From assembly GCA_030267565.1 (NCBI GenBank), contig BRXU01000017.1, positions 1,830,501 through 1,894,500 on the forward strand: a DNA stretch of 64,000 nucleotides. Reading direction: 5' to 3'. The translations under genes were made by a program, and so were the position numbers. The notes beneath the pieces were generated by a model. The model saw nothing but the letters and a program-made list of their open reading frames with translations. It searched no databases and was not told the origin of the DNA. Positions 45,192-56,030 of the stretch are shown here, piece after piece; within the stretch, counting starts at the first letter, position 1; each line of letters opens with the position of its first letter. Source of the stretch: Pleodorina starrii (lineage: Eukaryota; Chlorophyta; Chlorophyceae; Chlamydomonadales; Volvocaceae).

Positions 45192-46856
45192 CCCAGTTTG
45201 AGCCCCTTAAACCGATATTGATTTTTGGCTTCCAGTAAGCAACGTACTTCAAGAGGAGTCAGCTTTGCCCTCACCCTAAGCGCTCCGCACCTTGCCGTAC
45301 GAGGGAGTTAAGGAGAGAGGGCACGATGTCTGCCGCTTACACGTCCGGTACCAGGTACCGTACCATGCGTTATGGTGCTTGGCTTGCCGATGCTGTCCTT
45401 CCAAAACGCAGCGCTGCTCAATTGTGCGCGTCCGATGAGGGGGCATACAACAGCATTCATTCCGACGGCCAGGCGCCGATAAGCCCAGGGAGGCGGCCGT
45501 GGGCTTGATCTCGTCCCGCGTGGCGGAACAACCGCCCAGGGGACTACCCAACAACGTGCCCCAGACAGCAGAGCAGCACATGGGACGTGAAACATTAAGG
45601 CCCCACACAAAAGCTTCACTTGCCAGTGGCCGATACCAAAACCCCGTGCGAGTGTCGCCATGCATCCTGCCGCGCTCCCGGTGCGCCGACGCCTTCAGCT
45701 GTCTGATTTTTCACACGGCCAAAGTCGCTATATGCACGTACCGTTCCGTACTCCGAGCACAGCCGCTAGACTATCGCTTCATTTCCGCGCTTCACAAATG
45801 TCGGATTGCGCACTGCCGCCAGATAACCATCTCCACTTCGGGCAGGAGGCCAGGCAGGCCGTCGCGACCATGACCTGTAACCATGTCAAGCCATACCTTC
45901 AGTGCGCAGCGGCGCATGTAGCAGGCACATCGTACGCTTCTGCCGCATCTTAACCCTTTTCTGGACACAACGGACCAACGGGGTCTTGCGCTCCATTCGT
46001 GCACGCACATGTCGCCACCAATACGACGGACGCGCAGAGAGACTCCATGCCCCGACTCCACCTGACTTTGGGCAAGGGCTTGCAAGCCCTATGCCTCACA
46101 AATGGCGTTGTGGCCCTGAAGGCCCGTTTTGAGGGGCATCCGCTCTGGGTCTTCCGCAGCTCTCGCCGGCGCAAATGAGCGCCTCGTCCACCACACGGCC
46201 GTTCACCTCGTAGCGCATCTCATGAACAGCCCAACTAAACCGTCGGTCCGGGGCTCTCCTCGGGTTATTGCCCTTTGTCTCCCCGGCTGGACTGGCAACG
46301 CGCCCGCCGTTGCACATGTCACCTCCGTGCGTCAAGGTTCAGACAAACTGTCGCCTAGTCGTCGACACCCGTGCCTCGCTGCTTGCGGAGATCCGGGAAG
46401 CGGGGAAGACACGTCGATTATCGTGTTCCCTCCCTCTCTATGCAGGACGACCGCGCGACGCGCAGCAGTGCGGGTATGAACGCAGGACCCTTACCGCATC
46501 TCGTGCCAAGCTGCTTCTCCGGCCCGTCTTTATGGCCAGATCTAGCCCACAAGGTGACTGCATCTCTCCTCGATCTCATGCCCGCCAACCGTCCTCTCCG
46601 CCTCAACGATGAGGCCTCAGCACGCAATCCGCAGATGGGAGCCGTCAAGCACACAAAGGCAATCCGCATGACTGGAATTCTTGCACAGCCATGCCTTTTG
46701 AGCCCTACTCCAGGAGAAGTGAAGCAGAGGATCGAAAACAGCGACGTCAGCCAGTCAACATTGCCTCTAAACCTCCAAACGCATTTTGCTTCCCCCTGAT
46801 GGTACTACTCAAACCCAGATAGCTTCCGAAGGAAAACCGGGACACCACACACACCA
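45192..46856. other. Intergenic, no gene recognised
   Basis: This is the 5' flank of the coiled-coil gene and the 3' flank of the BAT2-type gene. The GC content is moderate. Open frames up to about 140 codons on both strands show no domain, splice model or repeat. Confidence 0.5.
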
Positions 46857-49800
46857 TCAGCTCTTCTCCCCGTCCCCAGCGCCACCTGACCGCCCGCCGC
46901 GCCCCTGCTGACGCCCCGCCCCGCCATCACCGCGACCACCCCGGCCCCGTCCGCCGCTGCCGCGGCCCCTGCCGCTTCCCCTCCCCCCCTCGCCTCTGCC
47001 ACCGTGCTGCGGCGGCGGACCGCCCACCTGACCGCCCTGCGCCGTCGCAACGCTACCTAGCATCGTTGCTTGCTGCATCTGAACCGACGGCCCTGACACC
47101 ATCGGCGCTCCCACTCCAGCGGCCATCGAAGGCGCCATGCCGTGCAGCGGCGCAACAACCACTGGCTGGACTCCTGGCCCCGTAACCACGGCCGAGTCGC
47201 CCCCGCCGTCACTCCGAACCCCTCGGCCGCCGCGCCCCGCAAAGCCCCGCCCGCGCCCGCCCTCGACAGTAGTGGCACGGGTGCCACCACGGCCGTCGCC
47301 ACGTCCGCGGCCGCCGCGGCCGCTGCCCATCGTGCCAGGCCCGGGCACCAGCCCGGTAGGCTGGCTGGCCGGCGGTGGCTGCGCGTGGATCGGCTTCACC
47401 GCCCCCCCGATGGGCCCGGCAGGTGCGGCGGGAATCGGTGCGGCTTGCACTTGCGCGGGCACGGCCATCGGAACCGTCCCGCCGTGGCCCAGACGCGCCG
47501 GCCCAGAGGCCGGTGGCATTGGCGGCGGCATCGAAGCACCTGGGAGCCGCCCCGACGGCTGTTGTTGCTGGTGCGCCTGAAGCTGGTGTGCCTGCATTTG
47601 CTGCGCCTGGATTTGCTGCGCCTGGATTTGCTGCGCCTGGATTTGCTGCGCCTGGATCTGCTGTGCCTGGATCTGTTGTGCTTGGAGCTGGTGTGCCTGA
47701 AGCTGGTGCGCCTGGAGCTGCTGCTGTTGTTGCTGCTGGTGCAGGTGACCTGCCGGCTTCACATCGAAGATATCATCAGGCAAGTTGGGCTTCACGGCCT
47801 CCTTCCCTGCCACCATGGCCTGCTGCTGCTGTGCTCCGGTCTGCTGGACCGCGCCGTAGCCGCCCTGCACAGGCTTGAGGCCAGGATGGCCCAGAGGCGC
47901 CGGCTGCTGCTTAGGCGCCGACGCAAATCCGGAGGGCGACAACGACTGCAAACCAGGGCCCAGCAGCGTGTTGGGCAGGGCGCTGAAATTGTTGGCAGCG
48001 CCGGCGTCCCCGTCCGGGCCACCGACTGCATTGCCGCCGGCCCCGTTGCCCGCCTGCCCGCCCGTGTTCGTGCTCTGCATCATGAACGGTGGCGGCATGC
48101 CCAGGTCAACCGGCCGGGCGAGTGCTGACGGCGTGAGGTTGGTGTTCTGGCCGCCCAAGCCAATGGACCAGTCGGGCTGCTTGTTGGTTGGCAAGAAGGG
48201 CTGCGGCATCAAAAAAGTGGCGCCGAGGCCGCTGAACTGGTTGCCTGGCGGAACGGCGAAGGGCCGGATGCCGCCTGGGGGAGGGAATGGAGCTCCGAAA
48301 GGACCCTGTGCAAAAGGTCCCTGTCCAAACACCAGCGGTGGCCCTGCCGGTCCGGCGCCTGCACTGTTGTTGCTGCCTCCTGCCGAGCTTGTGGCCATGG
48401 CGCCCGTGTTAGGGAACACGGAATTGGGAGTCGAGTAAAAGGCCTGCATGGCTGCGCTGAGTCCCGCCCCGCCCGGCTGGTGCTGCTGAAGGGCACTGCT
48501 CGCCTGGCTGAAACCCGTCAGCGCATTGGGCTGGCTCCACATGGAGATGCCGCCAGACGCTGGCCCCTGGCCGGCGGAGGCTCCGCCTGCCGTATGCTCC
48601 CCTGTCCCGGCGCCGAACGTCGAGTACCCGCCGCTGAGCGGCCCGCGCGATTCCTGGCCTTGCATGCCACCAGCTGCACTCGTGGCGAGGCCGCCGAGGC
48701 TGGACGCAATGCCAGAGGGCTTCGAAGGCAGAATGTCCAAGTTCAGGTCGGCCGGCAGGGCTGGCATGCCGCTGTCGAGCACCTCCACGCTCTTACTTGT
48801 GACGTCCTGCTGGTGCTGCACGTGCGGCGAATGCTGGCCCTGCTGATGAACATGCTGTACGGCTGCTGCGGCTGGATGCGGCGGCTGGACCTGGGCCCCG
48901 TTAATTCCCGCCTTGCCCATAACGACGGACTGAGTCGCCTGGTGCTGCTGCGCAGGCGATGAAGCCTTCGGGCCGATGGAGCGGTCAAACGGCTGCGCAC
49001 CCAGGCCAACGAGTGGACCGGGCGTCTTAATGGCAGGGGTAGGATCCAGCGTCACGGGCAGGTTCAGGTCTGAGACAACAGGGTCCTCGAGCGTCCGTGC
49101 CGCAACGTCCGTAGCGATATTGCTGCCCCAGGCTAAGGAGTTGCTGTTGTTAGGGTCCGCAGCGGCATTTGACGCCGCTGCTGCCGCAGCGGCTGCAGCG
49201 GCGGCTGCAGCAGCAGCGGCAGCAGCAGCCAAGTTGGCGGCACCTCCTGTGGCAACCTGCTGCTGAATGTGCGGCTGCTGCAACTGGGCTTGCGGAAGGG
49301 GCTGCGGCTGCGGTGGTGGCTGCGCCATCACTAGCTGCGGTGCGCTGCGCCCCACTGTTCCTGTAGTCCTGTCCTGGCCTGCCGCACGCACATCACCCGT
49401 TGCAGCAGCAGCGGCCGCCTGCTGCCCTGAAGCCGAAAGGCCCTGCTGGCCGACGTCAGCAGCCGGCGCACCTGCCGGGCCGCCAGGCCCGCGGCCGCCT
49501 CTTCCCTCACGTCGCTGACCTTGGCCGCGCCCCGACGTCCGCTCCGAGTTGATCCCGGCGCCAGCGTCCACCTGGCGGCCGGAGAAGGCCGGGCCGCTCC
49601 GCCTGCCCAACTGCTCGCTGTCGCCGGCTTCCGCGCCAGACGCACCGCCGAGATCCTCCTCGGCACCCGAGTCATCGCCCCTGCCCCTGCCCCGGCCGCC
49701 CCGCCCAGCGCGACCGCCGCGCCCTCGCTCGCTAGCGGCGCCTCGGCCACGCCCCCTGCCCCGGCCTCCCTCGACAGCCGCATCCGGGCCATGCGCTTCT

Positions 49801-52800
49801 CCGCCCTCTGCTGGGCTATCGTAGCCGCTCCCTCCCCCGCGTCCCCGTCCGCGGCCAGAATCCCCGCGGCCCCGACCACGACCGCTCGGAGGCAACGCCC
49901 GCCGGTCGTAACTGCAAGGGTGGGCAGGTACAGACCGATCATTGCTCGAGCATCGACAACGGATATACATCAACGGCAATGCTCGTACACGCGAATTCTT
50001 ATCCTAATACACAACGCACGGTGTCGCATGGAAGTGCTGAGCGCCGTGAGAACCCGACAGACCCACCTGTTGGGGTCGTACACGGGTGCGGACGATCCGT
50101 CCTTCTGCATCGGCGCGCCTTGCTGACCCCCGAGGCTTGGGGCGTTTGCGTGCGTCAGCAAGACTGGCGTGGTACCCTCGACTGCACGGCATTCAGTCAA
50201 GATGAGGCGTTCATCAGGCATGATACTGACGTATGTGGGCATGATACTGACGAAGGTCAAACTCCCTCCTAAGGAGACAGACATGACCCGCGATCTGCTG
50301 CAGCGTACCTGGTCGCCAAGGCTTTCCTCGAGACGGTTCGTCGGAAGGCTGTTGCTGTGCCTGCTGCGGTCCTGCACCGTGTTGCTGGAGGTATCCGTGC
50401 GGCGGGTGCTGGCCGTACGCGTGCTGCTGCTGCTGCGCCGGCGGCGGCTGCGGTGGTGGGTAGAGCTGCGGGTACGGCTGCTGGTGCGCCTGCTGCTGCT
50501 GGAACTGCTGCTGCCCAGCCAGGCCTGTGCCCGGCTGCTGTGCCTGCTGAGCGGACAAGGGCCCTGCGTGCTGCGCTTGAGCCTGGCCGCCCTGTGCGAC
50601 CTGGGGCTGTGGGGCAGGCGTGCGGTGCAGCTCCTCCAGAAGGTGTTCATCGAACGAGCCGAACATAGCTGTCGTTGGTGGCTTTGGAACAGGGCCCCAT
50701 GCGTTTTGGCGTGGCGGCTCTGCAATGTCAATAGCTTTCGTTGCCGGGCGCGCGCCATCTAATGGGACAGGGCAACGAATTGAACCGGGACACGGGGTGC
50801 TACTTTCAGGACAATAGAGAGAGCGAAAGGGAAAGATACGCCGAAGCAAATGCACAGAACTACTATCCCTACCCTACGTAGACATGATGCGGTGCACCAA
50901 CCCGTCCGATGTTTGGAACATACCCGCAGGTGCATCTGCTCGGACCACCTTCGCTTCAGGCTCCGCCTGCACGGGACATTACAACGTGAGATCATGGATC
51001 AAATAGCGCACGACACTCCAGCCGTAATTCGCATCCCGCCTCCCTGACACCCACCTCGACGGGCTTTCCGGTGGGCACGTTCCGGGCAGCTATGCTCTCC
51101 TCCAAAGCCCGCAGCTTCTCGGCGGCCGCCTGCTTGCGTCGCCTCTCCTCCTCCTCGGCCTCCCGTGAAACCAACTTGGTGGCGACGACAGTAGGAGCCT
51201 TCGGCGGCACCGAAACCTGAAGTTCAAGTGAAAATGCTAGGTAAAGCCCCTTCTTCACACTAGTTACATTTTCACGTTTCTCGCATTGGACAGGCCCATA
51301 ATATACAAGAAACTCCACTCACTCGGAGGAGCACCAAGTACATCTTTCCGAGACAGAATGTTTCTCGCAAGAACGCATATTTGATTTCTTACGTTTTCTG
51401 CCTGCTTCGAAGGGGCATCTTCAGTAATTGCGGCCTGCTGCTCCTGTGATGGCTGCTGCGGTTCGGGCGCCGGCTGCGATGTGCGAATCGTGCTGCCATC
51501 CTTCTGCTCCGCCTTCTTCTGCGGTGTGTGGTAAAATAGATGGGACAAATGTAATTCAGAAACAGACATCGAGAAACAATGACAATAACAGAGGCCATAT
51601 CTGACATGACGCTTTTTACCAGTTCCCGGAGTCTCACCTTGCCGATTTCCGCCTGCAGGTTGCGCAGCTCCGCTTCGAAAGCAGCGCGCTCAGGGTCCTC
51701 CTCCTCCTCCGGGGGGGGAGCCGGAGGCTGCGGAGGTAGCGCATCCCGAGCCGGGGGCCGCGGCGGGGGTGGTGGCGGGATGAGACCGTCGTCATAATCC
51801 GTGAACCTGCTGGTGTAGCTGGGCCGCTCGTACCGCTCGGCCGGTCGCTCGTACCGCTCGGCCGGCCGGTCATACCGCTCCGCCGGTCGGTCATACCGCT
51901 CGTAAGTGTCGCGCTCATAAGCTGGCCGACGAGGGGGAGGAGGGGGATAGTCGTACAGAGCGCTGCGGCTCGACGGTCCGTAAGCGTCATACGGACGACC
52001 ACCTCGAGGATGCTCGTCAAAATCATCAAAATGGCCAGGCCGTGGCAGCCCGAAGGGCTCAAATCGTGCGTCACGGCTGCTGCGGTCCCAGTCGCGACGC
52101 TCGTCGTCCCTGCGAAGCGACCTCGGGGTCAGACACCAAGAAACACATCGGCACGAGAATGCGTCGAGCGCCACGAACCCACCAGTCCCCATGCCGAAGG
52201 CTGCCAGCCGGCGCTCGCTCGTCGTCAGCCCAGCCCCTCGGGTCCTGGAAAAGTTAGCATTGATGTTCATCGTTGGTCGCAACGTCAACCACAAAACCCA
52301 ATGCAGCGCAACATACCTGTGGCTGCTCGTAAGGAACAGGCCGTTGCTTTTGGGGCTGGGAGTTGCTGCGCGCTGTGGCTGCGAGGCTGGGATACTCGTC
52401 GGGATTCAAGTGGCGGTCCACTGGGAAGGACGGACCCCGACCGTGTGCAGGCGACGAAGTGCCAGTGGAAGCCCAGGCCCCAGAGCCAACCCTTGTTTGT
52501 GACGCCCAGTTGCTGCCGGCTGTCAGCGCGGAACGGACCTCCTGGGGCTGTGCGGGCGGAGCTTGCTCCTCCGGCTTGGCCCAACCAGCGCTAGCACCAG
52601 CGGGAACTAGCTGTGTGCTGGGGTCGTTGCCGGCATGTTCCTAATTAAAAAATAGCATTGGGCATAGCGCGTGACTCGAGGCAGCGAATTATAGCAAACG
52701 AAAGGTGCCAAATTTAAGTCGGCCCCACCTTCTTCAGCGACGGGAGGTTGACAGGCTTTGGCACCACGACTTTTGCTCCAGAGACCGCACGGGTCGTGCG

Positions 52801-53126
52801 CTGCGCGAGTACCAACCCCGAAAGAAAGAGGCGGCGTCAACGTGGCCGGTATGATCTGAACCCTGTTTGCTTGAAAAGCAAACACCGCAGCATTGCCTTC
52901 AATAAAACATGCAGTCATGCCCCGTACCTGACCTGCACGCTGGGGGTATCGGAACCTGGTACGCAGCCCTCACCTTTGAGAGCACAAGCATGCCATTCCT
53001 GTTAATAGTGCCGCTGGTTGACGACTGGGCTGCGGCAGACGCCGAGGGTTTTGCAAACACCGCGTTGAGGTTGCTGTTGGCATACTTGGCCTGTGTTTGG
53101 TTCTTGTTGCTAGATGAAGAAGACAT
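46857..53126 (-). CDS. BAT2/PRRC2-type protein, MOS1-like, with RGG repeats
   Basis: Eleven exons (52974-53126, 52729-52800, 52317-52640, 52183-52244, 51638-52109, 51393-51518, 51055-51216, 50924-50966, 50309-50758, 50067-50181, 46857-49911) join in phase, giving 1677 residues. The N-terminus matches the BAT2 N-terminal pattern: LNAVF then GMLVLSK and AKVVVPKPVNLPSLKK followed by a W-containing stretch (GSNWASQ), as in plant MODIFIER OF SNC1 and animal PRRC2. Exon 5 has tandem ERYDRPA/ERYERPA heptads, then a charged coil in exon 7 (EAEEEERRRKQAAAEKLRAL). The large last exon starts with an RGRGRG-rich domain typical of RNA binding, contains poly-Ala and (QIQAQ)n blocks, and ends in a second GRGRG domain. 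PRRC2 proteins act in RNA granules and translation, MOS1 in transcription and splicing of immune genes; the algal role is unknown. Confidence 0.85.
47585..47720. repeat. 15-bp coding repeat (QIQAQ/QLQAH)n in the BAT2-type gene
   Basis: On the plus strand, units such as ctggatttgctgcgc recur every 15 bp. On the coding strand they encode QIQAQ, with QLQAH variants at the edges. The central copies are nearly identical at DNA level, which indicates recent expansion of a coding minisatellite. Confidence 0.85.
51811..51905. repeat. 21-bp coding repeat (ERYDRPA)n
   Basis: Four tandem heptad-encoding 21-bp units lie in exon 5 of the BAT2-type gene, reading ERYDRPA twice and ERYERPA twice with minor variation. 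Such Tyr/Arg-rich repeats are common in RNA-granule proteins. Confidence 0.8.
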
Positions 53127-54578
53127 TGTTTTCCGCGAAAGTCATCGGTGGCGCGTAAGAAGCCTAGGGGAAGCCTAAAAAGTTCGCTAACGTGCTTCCG
53201 TCTAACAAGGAGCACTCTGCGTGACCGAAACCTTCTCCTTCTGAAAAGTACAACACTCTCCGTACAAATCATCTCGGCATATGTTTCAAATGCAGTAGCC
53301 GCACCCGTCAATCTCGCATAGGAATACGCCCAAACGCTGGCAAGCATGGATAGGGGTCACGCGCTCTTAAGACTTCAGGCAGACATCCCGCGCCCGTTTT
53401 CGCGCCAAGAGGGGCCCGTGTGCCCAGGCGCCCCATGCACCACCGTCACTCCGGGCGGCTATTTCGTGGGAAGGCAATTTCTACGCTGTGGCTCGGTCTG
53501 CGAGGCTCTGCCTCCGCACACAGCAGGGCGGTGGCAGGCATCCCACAGCTTCGCTCTGAAGCTTGAAAGGGGCCCAATCCAGGGTAGGAGCCGATGCTGG
53601 CCTGAACAGCTGAGTTGCGGGAATTGGAGAGAAATAATCTGCCCAGGGCCGGTCCGCCTCGCCACGCCGTGCCACGCTGAGGCAGTAGAGCCATCCATCC
53701 CAATGCCATCAGCGCCCTTGTGACACCCTACACACCTGAGTTGCGGCCATGGGTACTTCAGGGAGCCTGCCACTGGAAGCAAAAATGCTCTTGGTACGCT
53801 AGACATCACGGCCTTGGGAACGACGGAAGAAACCATACCACAGCAGAAGTCGGCCGCAAGGGCGAATCCAGGGGCGTGCAGGGGCCAGGCCGGGAGGTAC
53901 CCAGCTTACATTTCTTAGTCGATTCAGGTCGCACCCATTTCCTGACTGCATTACGCTTAAGTGGGTTACCCAGCGGAATGCAGCGGGCAGCTTGCCCCCT
54001 AGGGTTCCGGCACGCTTCGGCTTGCGGGCTCGTGCGAGCAGCAGTGACGGCTCTGCCCGCGGTACTCGGTCGACCTGAAATTGGCATCTACTGCGAGGCG
54101 TGAACGTAGCAGTGGCAAGCCATATGCAACCTGCAAAGAGATCCCTAAGCAACTGGCAACCAAGAGGCTGGGCGAAACCAGAAGCGAGTCGAAAGGCAAG
54201 GCCGCGACCCCCTACTTCTCGTCTACATCCGTCGCATCGAAATGACGATGGTCCGAAGTAGTGCTGCGGAATTGTGCGCTAATGTTCGAGCGTAGACGCA
54301 ACGCAGAGCCCCGCAAGCCGGCAAGCACCCAGCAGGAACCCGAACATGCAACGCCCACCCTTTGCTCGGTCAGGTGCTATCGAGTGCTGAACAGGGCATC
54401 GGGAACAGAGCGCACTTGGTGGCCCACAAGGAGGTGCGGCGGTTGGGGAGCCCCGACAACCGGTCTCCGGAAGGCCAGGCCTCCATGGGAGGCCTCCATG
54501 GGTGGCCGCGCCAAGAGAAGAAATGCAAGTGAAGCTCGGGTGTGTTGCATCTTCGAGTCAAAGGAAAGGGTTCATGTT

Positions 54579-55088
54579 GTGCCGCTGCCCACAGCCCGTA
54601 CGAGAGTCTCAAACAGCGGTCATCGCCTGTCGCCTGCGTGCTGGGCGGCAGGAGCGGCGCCTGCGGCCGTGGCGTGGGCCGTGGAGGTCGCCGGGCGGCC
54701 TGGCAACGAGAGACACGGACTGCAAGTGAAGCTCGGGCGGCAAGTGGAGAGCCCAGAGGTTCCCCTGGATTACGAACAGCTGAAGGTGCTGGAAAGCGTC
54801 CAGATCCATCCTGCTCTGGCGCCGTGCTGCTGCTGCTGCGGTGGACCCTCACCTGCCCAACTTGGGCCCATTGGCCCGTTCAAATCACTTCCGGGCAACT
54901 TGATCATATGGTCTTCTCTCTCGGGGTACCCCATACTAATGTGGCGACAGGCGATGACCGCTGACTGAGACTCTCGTAAGGGGCACAGCTGGGCACCCCG
55001 GTCCCGATGCCCTGTCGCCACATAAGCAAGGGGTACCCAGGAGGGAATACCGTATGATCAAGTTGCCCGGAAGTGATTCAAACAGGCC
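54579..55088. repeat. Nested inverted repeats (fold-back element)
   Basis: Arms 54873-54952 and 55009-55088 are imperfect reverse complements of about 80 bp around a 56-bp loop; both carry ttcaaatcacttccgggcaa-like sequence on opposite strands. A second pair, 54579-54634 and about 54942-54995, is also inverted (agcggtcatcgcctgtcgcc shared) and overlaps the first. This looks like a non-autonomous fold-back/MITE-type element or one copy inserted in another. No transposase is present. Confidence 0.8.
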
Positions 55089-55163
55089 GGGCTGGCTGGC
55101 CGGCTGGCTGGCTAGTCGACCGGCTGGCTGGCTGGCTGGTCGACCGGCTAGCTGGCCGGCTGC
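55087..55163. repeat. CTGG/GCTG-rich simple repeat
   Basis: Irregular ggctggctgg runs with interspersed tcgaccgg immediately follow the right arm of the fold-back repeat. Confidence 0.8.
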
Positions 55164-55454
55164 TGCTGCGCGCGGATTCGCTTCAACGTTATGCCAAGCG
55201 GTCCGAAAGCTACCCCTTGGCCTGCTCTCCCGGGGAGGACTGAGCGCCCTTGCCTTGGCCCACACGGTTCTGTGTCTTGTGAACCCGCACACATTAACGT
55301 CAAGATCCTACATGCGATGGAATCCAAGCCTCGTTCCCGGGCGACAAACCCGTCTGTCCGCTGGGCTTCTTGTCGTCGTCGCGCCCTCGGCCTCGCCTGA
55401 TACCTCCGCCCCCGCTGGTGCCGCCGCTCTCCCCAGTCCTCTCCCGCTCTGCCG

Positions 55455-55590
55455 CCGTGCTGCTGCTGCAATGGGGCCCCAGTATGTACTGGGCTCACTG
55501 GCCCGTTTACAACACCCCCGCCGGGCACCTTCGTCAGTTGAACTCCCCTCTTGGGGCACCCCTTACTAATGTGCTGGCAGTTGGCAACTG
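55455..55590. repeat. Diverged direct copy of the 54.8-kb repeat
   Basis: The run from gccgtgctgctgctgc through actggcccgttt, ccgggcac, tcttggggcacccctt and actaatgtg resembles 54821-54945 in order and orientation with many substitutions. This makes it an older copy of the same dispersed repeat. Confidence 0.6.
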
Positions 55591-56030
55591 CTGTCCCAAG
55601 TTGGGATTTTTGTGTAGGCCGTGGGCAGCGGCATGACATAGCCTTTCTCCATCGATTCGAAGTTTCAACAGCTTTGTTGTCTTCTCCCACACCTCACGGA
55701 ATGAGTGGAGGGTGCCAGCTGACAGAGCAATGGTCACTGCAACCGGCAACGGTTCGGTACGACTGCAAGTCTCGTTCCAAAGTGCGCGAGGCGCGACAAC
55801 TCTGCACGTTGGCCCCTTACAAAATGGTTATGACTGCGCGATCTTCTTCATATGACTGCATGCTACAGCATTCAAGAGGGCACAACAACTGACACGACCA
55901 GAACCGTCGGTTGACCAACGTTATCTCACGGCCAATGCTCTTTCCCGACGATCAGATAATTAGTTGGCGATACAATTTATCCGTTTAGGACAACTTGACG
56001 CGGACATGCCATAGAAGCTGGCGGGGTAAG

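Larger units (their letters stand above)
53127..56030. other. Repeat-rich divergent intergenic region
   Basis: This separates the divergent BAT2-type and DDT-domain genes. It contains fold-back repeats at 54579-55088, a diverged direct copy near 55455-55590, and a CTGG-rich run at 55087-55163. Open frames such as 54261-54968(+) and 55148-55690(-) cross the repeats and have no domains. Promoters of both genes should lie at the ends. Confidence 0.55.

Noticed and set aside
46857..49979. Plus-strand frames opposite the BAT2-type last exon (for example 47142-48128)
   Set aside because: They mirror a 1018-codon minus-strand exon with a coherent RGG/Gln-rich product.
54261..55690. Open frames of 100-235 codons across the intergenic repeats
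   Set aside because: They run through inverted repeats and simple repeats and share no domain; no transposase or reverse-transcriptase motif was seen.
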